Assembly: GCF_900090245.1 (NCBI RefSeq)
Contig: NZ_FMDN01000003.1
Span: 124,001-188,000, forward strand
From: Micromonospora halophytica
GTDB lineage: Bacteria > Actinomycetota > Actinomycetes > Mycobacteriales > Micromonosporaceae
DNA length: 64,000 nucleotides
Direction: 5' to 3'
Shown: one piece after another, positions 58,480-64,000 of the stretch
Layout of the letters: every line of letters starts with the position of its first letter
How positions within the stretch are numbered: the first letter of the stretch is position 1
Made by a program: the position numbers and the translations under genes
Notes under the pieces: generated by a model
Database searches by the model: none
The model's input: only the letters and a program-made list of their open reading frames with translations
Told to the model about the DNA's origin: nothing

Positions 58480-58552
58480 CGCCGGGAGATCCCGGCGCGC
58501 CGCACTGACGTATCCCGTCGACGAGGCCCCGGGCGATCCGCCCCGGGGCCTC
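58480..58552 (+). other. Two consecutive hairpins in a 600-bp non-coding gap
   Basis: cgccggga...tcccggcg (58480-58497) is followed by gaggccccggg (58523-58533) pairing with cccggggcctc (58542-58552). The second is a tight 11-bp stem with an 8-nt loop. The gap 58087-58688 separates the DedA gene from the exporter operon and has no supported ORF. It could end in a terminator or encode a small structured RNA. Confidence 0.5.
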
Positions 58553-58688
58553 GCGGCGTTGGGGACCAGATCGCGGCCCGCCGGAAGGTCCCGTACGTCG
58601 GGGTGACCGGCCCCCGGGAGGCGGCCGACGGGGCGGTGGCCGGAGCGCTCACGCCCCGGCCACCGCCCCGACAGTGTCGGCACGGCGG

Positions 58689-60725
58689 TCAGCCCCGCAC
58701 CGACGCCGGCTCGGGGGGCGCCCCGGCCTCGTCGTCGTCCACCAGTGCCCCGGCGAACTGCGCCCGGTACAGCCGGTGGTACGCGCCGTGTGCGGCGAGC
58801 AGCTCCTCGTGGGTGCCCTGCTCGACGATCCGGCCGTTCTCCATCATCAGGATCAGGTCGGCGTCGCGGATGGTGGAGAGCCGGTGGGCGATCACGAAGC
58901 TGGTCCGGTCCGAGCGCAGCGCCGCCATCGCCCGCTGGAGCAGCACCTCGGTGCGGGTGTCCACCGAGCTGGTCGCCTCGTCGAGGATCAGCAGCGACGG
59001 CTCGGCCAGGAACGCCCGGGCGATGGTGATGAGCTGCTTCTCGCCGGCGCTGACGTTGCTCCCCTCCTCGTCGATCACGGTGTCGTACCCGTTGGGGAGG
59101 CTGTGGACGAAACGGTCCACGAAGGTGGCCCGGGCCGCGGCGTGGATCTCCTCCTCGCTCGCGTCCGGCCGCCCGTACGCGATGTTGTCGCGGATGGTGC
59201 CGCCGAAGAGCCAGGTGTCCTGGAGGACCATGCCGATCCGGCCACGCAGGTCGTCCCGGCGCAGCGTGGTGACGTCCACCCCGTCGAGGGTGATCCGCCC
59301 GGCGTCCAGCTCGTAGAAGCGCATGATCAGGTTGACCAGGGTGGTCTTGCCGGCACCGGTCGGACCGACGATCGCCACGGTGTGGCCGGGCTCGGCGACC
59401 AGGGACAGGTCCTCGATCAGCGGCTTGTCCGGGTCGTACCGGAAGGAGACGTGCGCGAACTCGACCCGGCCGTGCGGGTCGGTGACCCGGGCCGGCGGCT
59501 CCGGGTCGGGGCTCTGCTCCTCGGCGTCGAGCACCGCGAACACCCGCTCGGCGGACGCCACCCCGGACTGCAGCAGGTTCGCCATCGACGCCACCTGGGT
59601 GAGCGGCTGGGTGAACTGCCGCGAGTACTGGATGAACGCCTGCACGTCGCCGAGGCTCATCGAGCCGGACGCCACCCGCAGTCCGCCGACCACGGCGATC
59701 GCGACGTAGCTGAGGTTCCCGATGAAGAACATCGCCGGCATGATGATCCCGGAGATGAACTGGGCGCCGAAGCTGGCGGCGAACAGCTCGTCGTTCTTGG
59801 CGTGGAAGGCGGCCTGCACCTCCCGCTGCCGGCCGAAGACCTTGACCAGTTCGTGGCCGGTGAACGCCTCCTCGATCTGTCCGTTCAGCTCGCCGGTGTG
59901 GGTCCACTGGGCGATGAACTTGCGCTGCGACCGCTTGGCGATCTGCCCGGTGACCAGCACCGACAGCGGCACCGCCACCAGGGCGACCAGGGCCAGCAGC
60001 GGCGAGATCCAGAACATCATGGCCAGCACGCCGACCACGGTGAGCAGCGAGGTGAGCAGTTGGCTCAACGTCTGCGAGAGGGTCTGCGAGATGTTGTCGA
60101 TGTCGTTGGTGACCCGGCTGAGCAGCTCACCCCGGGGCTGCCGGTCGAAGTAGGGCAGCGGGAGCCGGTTGAGCTTCTCCTCCACCTCGGCGCGCAGCCG
60201 CAGCACCGTACGCTGCACCACCCCGTTGAGCAGCCAGCCCTGCCACCACAGCAGCAGGCTGGCACCGAGGTAGAGGGCGACGGCGAGGGCGAGGGTGCGG
60301 CCCAGGGCGTCGAAGTCGATGCCCACCCCGGGGACGACGTCCATCCGGGCCAGCATGTCGGCGAAGTTGTCGTTGCCCGCCGCCCGGGCCGCCGCCACCG
60401 CCTGCTCGGCACTGCTGCCGGCGGGGAGCTGCCGGCCGATGACCCCGGTGAAGATGATGTCGGTGGCGTGACCGAGGATCTTCGGGCCGACCACGCTGGC
60501 CGCGACGCTCGCCACCGCCAGGGTGATGATCGAGGCGAGGTGCAGCCGGTGCGGCCGGAGCCGGCCCAGCAGCCGCCGGGCCGACGGCCCGAAGTTCAGC
60601 GACTTCTCCGCCGGCATTCCGGCGCCCATCCACCGCGGCCCGCCGTTCTGCCGGCCCGGGGGCAGCCGTTTCGGCGTCCCCGCGTCGGCGGCCGGCTTCT
60701 GATCGGGTACGCGCTGCGCCGTCAC
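58689..60725 (-). CDS. Heterodimeric ABC exporter, canonical-site subunit
   Basis: This 678-aa half-transporter has six membrane segments and an ABC domain with Walker [10 protein letters not shown], a non-standard signature [10 protein letters not shown] and complete Walker [13 protein letters not shown] with the catalytic Glu. An extra N-terminal cytoplasmic stretch of about 50 residues is present. GTG 60725 overlaps the partner's stop (GTGA). It forms the exporter with 60722-62455; drug or lipid substrate is unknown. Confidence 0.88.
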   Translation of the reverse strand: MTAQRVPDQKPAADAGTPKRLPPGRQNGGPRWMGAGMPAEKSLNFGPSARRLLGRLRPHRLHLASIITLAVASVAASVVGPKILGHATDIIFTGVIGRQLPAGSSAEQAVAAARAAGNDNFADMLARMDVVPGVGIDFDALGRTLALAVALYLGASLLLWWQGWLLNGVVQRTVLRLRAEVEEKLNRLPLPYFDRQPRGELLSRVTNDIDNISQTLSQTLSQLLTSLLTVVGVLAMMFWISPLLALVALVAVPLSVLVTGQIAKRSQRKFIAQWTHTGELNGQIEEAFTGHELVKVFGRQREVQAAFHAKNDELFAASFGAQFISGIIMPAMFFIGNLSYVAIAVVGGLRVASGSMSLGDVQAFIQYSRQFTQPLTQVASMANLLQSGVASAERVFAVLDAEEQSPDPEPPARVTDPHGRVEFAHVSFRYDPDKPLIEDLSLVAEPGHTVAIVGPTGAGKTTLVNLIMRFYELDAGRITLDGVDVTTLRRDDLRGRIGMVLQDTWLFGGTIRDNIAYGRPDASEEEIHAAARATFVDRFVHSLPNGYDTVIDEEGSNVSAGEKQLITIARAFLAEPSLLILDEATSSVDTRTEVLLQRAMAALRSDRTSFVIAHRLSTIRDADLILMMENGRIVEQGTHEELLAAHGAYHRLYRAQFAGALVDDDEAGAPPEPASVRG

Positions 60726-62455
60726 GCCGTCACCTCCGCGGTCTGCTGGGACGCCACGATCTCGGCGTACGTCGGGCAGTCGGCCAGCAGGTCCTCATGT
60801 CGTCCCAGGCCGACGACGCCCCCGTCCTCCAGCACGATGATCTGGTCGGCGTCGACGATCGTGGAGACCCGCTGGGCGACGATCACCACCGCCGCGTCCT
60901 CGGTGACCGGCCGCAGCGCCGCCCGCAGCCGGGCGTCGGTGCCGAGGTCGAGCGCCGAGAACGAGTCGTCGAAGAGGTAGATCTCCGGCTTGCGTACCAG
61001 CGCACGGGCGATGGCCAGCCGCTGTCGCTGCCCGCCGGAGACGTTCGTGCCGCCCTGCGCGATCGGGGCGGCCAGCCCGCCGGGCATCTGGGCCACGAAG
61101 TCTCGGGCCTGGGCGATCTCCAGTGCCGTCCACAGCTCCTCGTCGGTGGCGTCCGGGTTGCCGTAGCGCAGGTTGCTGGCGACCGTACCGGTGAACAGGT
61201 ACGGCCGCTGCGGCACCAGCCCGATCCGCCGCCACAGCTCGTCGGGCTCCAGCTCGCGCACGTCCACCCCGTCCACCAGCACCGCCCCGGCGGTCGGGTC
61301 GACCAGCCGGGGGATCAGGGCGAGCAGGGTGGTCTTGCCGGCGCCGGTGGAGCCGATGATCGCGGTGGTCCGTCCGGGGGTGGCCCGGAACGAGATGTCG
61401 CGCAGCACCGGCGCGCTCGCCCCCGGGTACTGGAACGAGACGCCGCGCAGCTCCAGGTCACCGTGCCCCTCGACCCGGGTCACCGGCCGGGCAGGCGGCA
61501 CCACGGACGAGTCGGTGTCGAGCACCTCGACGATCCGCTCGGCGCAGACCGCGGCGCGGGGCACCACCATCAGCATGAAGGTCGCCATCATGACGGCCAT
61601 CAGGATCTGCATCAGGTACTGGAGGAACGCGGTGAGCGCGCCGATCTGGATCTGATCGGCGTCGACCCGCTGCGCGCCGAACCAGAGCACCGCGACGCTG
61701 GAGACGTTGAGCACCAGCATGACGACCGGGAAGATCAGCGCCTGGAGCCGGCCGACGCGCAGGGCGGTGTCGGTGAGGTCGGCGTTGGCGGTCGCGAAGC
61801 GGTTCGTCTCGTACGGCTCGCGGACGAACGCGCGGACCACCCGGATGCCGGTGATCTGCTCACGCAGCACCCGGTTGACCGTGTCGATCCGGGTCTGCAT
61901 GAGCCGGAAGCCGGGCACCGTCCGCCTGATGATCAGGCCGAGCGCCACCGCCAGCACCGGCACGCTGACCAGCATCAGCCGGGAGAGCCCCACGTCCTCG
62001 CGTAGCGCCATGACCACGCCGCCGACACTGATGATCGGCGCGGCGACCAGCATGGTGCAGCTCATCAGCACGAGCATCTGCACCTGCTGCACGTCGTTGG
62101 TGTTGCGGGTGATCAGCGACGGTGCGCCGAAGCGGGCCACCTCGCGCGCCGAGAAGCGGTTGACCTGCTCGAAGACGTCGCTCCGGACGTCGCGCCCGAA
62201 GGCCATGGCGGTCCGGGCGCCCAGGTACACGGCGGCCACCGAGCAGACGATCTGCACCAGGCTGACCAGCAGCATCCAGCCGCCGGTACGCAGGATGTAG
62301 TCGGTGTCGCCCCGGGCCACGCCGAGGTCGATGATGTCGGCGTTGAGGCTCGGCAGGTAGAGCGAGGCCATCGTGCCGACGAACTGGAAGAGCACCACCG
62401 CGAGCAGTGGCCGGTGGTACGGGCGCAGGTGGCTGCGGAGCAGGCGGATCAGCAC
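60722..62455 (-). CDS. Heterodimeric ABC exporter, degenerate-site subunit
   Basis: This 577-aa half-transporter has Walker [10 protein letters not shown] and the canonical signature [10 protein letters not shown], but Walker B is [12 protein letters not shown], where Asp replaces the catalytic Glu. This is the TM287-type partner that gives the exporter one degenerate ATP site. GTG 62455 overlaps the MarR stop by 7 nt, which ties the exporter to the regulator. Confidence 0.88.
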   Translation of the reverse strand: MLIRLLRSHLRPYHRPLLAVVLFQFVGTMASLYLPSLNADIIDLGVARGDTDYILRTGGWMLLVSLVQIVCSVAAVYLGARTAMAFGRDVRSDVFEQVNRFSAREVARFGAPSLITRNTNDVQQVQMLVLMSCTMLVAAPIISVGGVVMALREDVGLSRLMLVSVPVLAVALGLIIRRTVPGFRLMQTRIDTVNRVLREQITGIRVVRAFVREPYETNRFATANADLTDTALRVGRLQALIFPVVMLVLNVSSVAVLWFGAQRVDADQIQIGALTAFLQYLMQILMAVMMATFMLMVVPRAAVCAERIVEVLDTDSSVVPPARPVTRVEGHGDLELRGVSFQYPGASAPVLRDISFRATPGRTTAIIGSTGAGKTTLLALIPRLVDPTAGAVLVDGVDVRELEPDELWRRIGLVPQRPYLFTGTVASNLRYGNPDATDEELWTALEIAQARDFVAQMPGGLAAPIAQGGTNVSGGQRQRLAIARALVRKPEIYLFDDSFSALDLGTDARLRAALRPVTEDAAVVIVAQRVSTIVDADQIIVLEDGGVVGLGRHEDLLADCPTYAEIVASQQTAEVTA

Positions 62456-62976
62456 GGCGGGCTCCCCGGCGTCGGCTGGTCGGAATTGTGGAGTCGTGGG
62501 TTCAACCGGCTGTCCTCCCCGTCGGACATGCTCACGATCAACTCGGTCAGGAACTCCCGGATCACCGCCTTCTTCGCCGGGTCGGCGTCGACGGAGGTGA
62601 GCGGGGTGTCGCGGTGGATCAGGTCGACGAGCTGCCGCAGGTGCGCGCGCCCCCGGTCGGTCAGGGCGAGCTGCACCGAGCGGCGGTCGGTGGTGTCCCG
62701 GCGGCGGACGACGAAGCCGTCGCGCTCGAGGGTGTCGACGATGCCGGTGAGGGTGGCCGGGCGGACGAAGCACTGCTCGGCGACCTGCCGGTGGGTGGCG
62801 TCCTCCATGCCGGCCAGGGTGAACAGCACCCGCGCTCCGGCTGTGGTGAGGCCGTGGTGCTCGGCCAGGTAGCGCCCCCAGTGCTGGTCGACGAGGTGGC
62901 CGGCGACCGAGACCAGTCGCCCCGTCGGCACCTGTCGCAGCGCGTCCGGAAAGCGGATCAGTGGGTCTCTCTGCAC
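62449..62976 (-). CDS. MarR-family regulator of the ABC exporter
   Basis: This 175-aa winged-helix protein has GLTTAGARVLFTLAGMEDAT, QVAEQCFVRPATLTGIVDTLERDG split by a turn, and a DTTDRRSVQLALTDRGRA wing. It is the first gene before the exporter pair and overlaps it. GTG 62976 is 7 nt after TAACCT, so it is probably leaderless. It likely represses the exporter operon until a ligand is bound. Confidence 0.88.
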   Translation of the reverse strand: MQRDPLIRFPDALRQVPTGRLVSVAGHLVDQHWGRYLAEHHGLTTAGARVLFTLAGMEDATHRQVAEQCFVRPATLTGIVDTLERDGFVVRRRDTTDRRSVQLALTDRGRAHLRQLVDLIHRDTPLTSVDADPAKKAVIREFLTELIVSMSDGEDSRLNPRLHNSDQPTPGSPPC

Positions 62977-62983
62977 GGCGTAT

Positions 62984-62989
62984 AGGTTA
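62984..62989 (-). promoter_or_regulatory. -10 box of the exporter MarR gene, leaderless type
   Basis: TAACCT on the minus strand lies 7 nt before the GTG start at 62976 and overlaps the stop codon of the DoxX gene. Confidence 0.55.
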
Positions 62990-63448
62990 GCCCCCGAATG
63001 GTAAGGGGCCAAACGAAATGGCGACGGCGACGGCGAGGAACAGGATCTGCAGCGCGGTGCGGGTCGCCAGCGGGGTGACCGGACGGCCGCCCAGGGTCAG
63101 GCGGCGTCGGGCTGCCGAGACGTTCGCGGGGAACATCGCCACCATCAGCAGGGCGAGCGCGGCGGCGGCCCATCGTGCGGCGCCCGGGGCCAGCAACGCC
63201 ACGGCGCCGGCCAGTTCCAGTACGCCGGTGACGGTGACGAGCAGGTCCGGGCGGGGGAGCCGGGGCGGGACCATGGCGATCAGGTCGGCGCGTCGGGGTG
63301 CCACGAAGTGCGCGAACCCGGTCACCGCGAACATGAGTGCCAGGCCGATCCGGAGCGCCGGGTGCCAGCCGTCGAGCGGGTCGACGCCGGCCAGGCCGGC
63401 CAGTCGGGCGAGGGCGGTGCCGACGACGAGGGCGATCAGTGGGGCCAT
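62987..63448 (-). CDS. DoxX-like membrane protein
   Basis: This 153-aa protein has about four membrane segments with the DoxX pattern (RIGLALMFAVTGFAHFV, then VTGVLELAGAVALL). ATG 63448 has gggagg 5 nt upstream; ATG 63469 is less likely. Its promoter overlaps the TetR operators, so the divergent TetR protein probably controls it. It lies directly upstream of the MarR/exporter operon. Confidence 0.85.
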   Translation of the reverse strand: MAPLIALVVGTALARLAGLAGVDPLDGWHPALRIGLALMFAVTGFAHFVAPRRADLIAMVPPRLPRPDLLVTVTGVLELAGAVALLAPGAARWAAAALALLMVAMFPANVSAARRRLTLGGRPVTPLATRTALQILFLAVAVAISFGPLPFGG

Positions 63449-63469
63449 GCGAACCTCCCGAGAGGACAT

Positions 63470-63519
63470 CTTGATGATGACAAGATATGCTCGGCGGTGG
63501 TGGTCTTGTCAATGACAAG
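63470..63519. promoter_or_regulatory. TetR operator pair with CTTG...CAAG palindromes
   Basis: cttgtcaatgacaag (63505-63519) is a perfect 7+1+7 palindrome and cttgatgatgacaag (63470-63484) is a weaker copy. On the minus strand the first supplies the DoxX -35 TTGACA (63512-63507), with the -10 CATATC (63489-63484) 17 nt further on. On the plus strand the -10 of the TetR gene is TACGAT (63521-63526), so the operators cover both promoters. Confidence 0.75.
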
Positions 63520-63520
63520 T

Positions 63521-63526
63521 TACGAT
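63521..63526 (+). promoter_or_regulatory. -10 box of the TetR gene, leaderless type
   Basis: TACGAT lies 6 nt before the ATG at 63533 with no ribosome site, and abuts the perfect palindrome. Confidence 0.55.
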
Positions 63527-63532
63527 CGCGGC

Positions 63533-64000
63533 ATGACGAGCAACCGGCCCTACCACCACGGCGACCTGCGCCGCGCCCTGCTCGCGACGACCGCGGAGGC
63601 GATCCGGGAGGCCGGTCCGGCGGCGCTCAGCCTGCGTGACCTCGCCCGGCGGGCCGGCGTCTCGCACGCCGCGCCGGCGCACCACTTCGGCGACAAGGCC
63701 GGCCTGCTCACCGCGTTCGCTGTCGAGGGGTACGACCTGCTCGCCGAGGAACTGGGCCGGGCCGGGGACGACCTGCTGGAGATCGGCGTGGCGTACGTCC
63801 GGTTCGCCGTCGAGCATCGGGCCCACTTCGAGGTGATGTTCCGCCCCGACCTCTACCGGCCCGACGATCCCGCCCTGGTCGCCGCCCGGGCCCGGTCCGG
63901 CGCGACGCTGCACGGCGGGGTGGCCGCCCACCCGGCCGCCTCGGCCCCCGACCGGGACGCCCTCGCCGCCTGGTCGATCGTGCACGGCTTCGCCACCCTC
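63533..64000 (+). CDS. TetR-family regulator, partial (runs off the window)
   Basis: The frame is open to the end of the window (156 codons). Residues about 8-55 form the TetR helix-turn-helix: YHHGDLRRALLATTAEAIRE, LSLRDLARRAGVSHAAP and HHFGDKAGLL. The visible part ends in AWSIVHGFATL, which resembles the WHG-type C-terminal domain, so only the end is missing. It is divergent from the DoxX gene with two palindromic operators between, so autoregulation is likely. Confidence 0.88.
   Translation, partial: MTSNRPYHHGDLRRALLATTAEAIREAGPAALSLRDLARRAGVSHAAPAHHFGDKAGLLTAFAVEGYDLLAEELGRAGDDLLEIGVAYVRFAVEHRAHFEVMFRPDLYRPDDPALVAARARSGATLHGGVAAHPAASAPDRDALAAWSIVHGFATL

Overview
This is a high-GC actinobacterial chromosome window, most like Micromonosporaceae (Micromonospora or a close relative). 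That placement is inference from gene content and style: a conservon (cvnABCD), a GPP34 protein, an F420-type flavin oxidoreductase, frequent GTG starts, stop/start overlaps, and many genes whose -10 box (TAnnnT) lies 6-8 nt before the start codon, as in leaderless transcripts. No tRNA, rRNA, CRISPR array, complete insertion sequence or prophage was seen.

Layout. 1-2957: end of a maltodextrin import operon (MalG-type permease) and a neopullulanase-like GH13 enzyme. 3122-9227: a small membrane protein, then a complete BMP-type nucleoside ABC importer (lipoprotein, double ATPase that appears to start at CTG, two permeases). 9326-10453: remnant of a secreted SGNH hydrolase, 5'-truncated and interrupted by an amber codon before its catalytic-His block. 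11511-19414: nucleoside salvage (cytidine deaminase, thymidine phosphorylase, adenosine deaminase, uridine-kinase-like protein) interleaved with a DUF4272 protein, an RlmA-type methyltransferase, a MarR/F420-oxidoreductase pair and an ECF sigma factor with its membrane partner. 19608-24593: conservon. 24702-29414: three minus-strand genes (Tat-type lipoprotein, a 786-aa protein whose C-terminus matches that of CvnA, an acidic protein). 29563-37893: PadR regulator, a permease-prefix protein, cydABDC and a BlaI/M56-peptidase pair. 37963-44524: deoC with two aldehyde dehydrogenases (one lacking its catalytic half), upp, a GPP34 protein and a phosphosugar mutase. 44574-56945: Ser/Thr kinase, B12-dependent acyl-CoA mutase large subunit, M20 amidohydrolase, DUF4349 lipoprotein, MBL hydrolase, GNAT, GGCT and a flavoprotein quinone reductase. 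57481-64000: DedA protein, a heterodimeric ABC exporter with MarR and DoxX genes, and a divergent TetR gene cut by the window edge.

How the genes fit together. The importer, cdd, deoA, add, the uridine-kinase-like gene, deoC, ALDH, upp and possibly the phosphosugar mutase (as phosphopentomutase) form a nearly complete route from imported nucleosides to bases and central carbon. Only a purine nucleoside phosphorylase is missing from view. A CRP-like site lies between deoC and upp.

Most interesting signals: (1) a 13-bp dyad of type GTAGC-N3-GCTAC overlies the -10 of padR and recurs, 12 of 13 bases identical, upstream of cydA, suggesting that PadR controls cytochrome bd; (2) the 786-aa protein next to the conservon joins an IS110-transposase-like N-terminus to a CvnA-type C-terminal module; (3) five T-x-x-(I/L/V) repeats in the Ser/Thr kinase look like an FHA-docking array; (4) the SGNH pseudogene; (5) a 156-bp palindromic element and several long perfect hairpins and operators in intergenic DNA.
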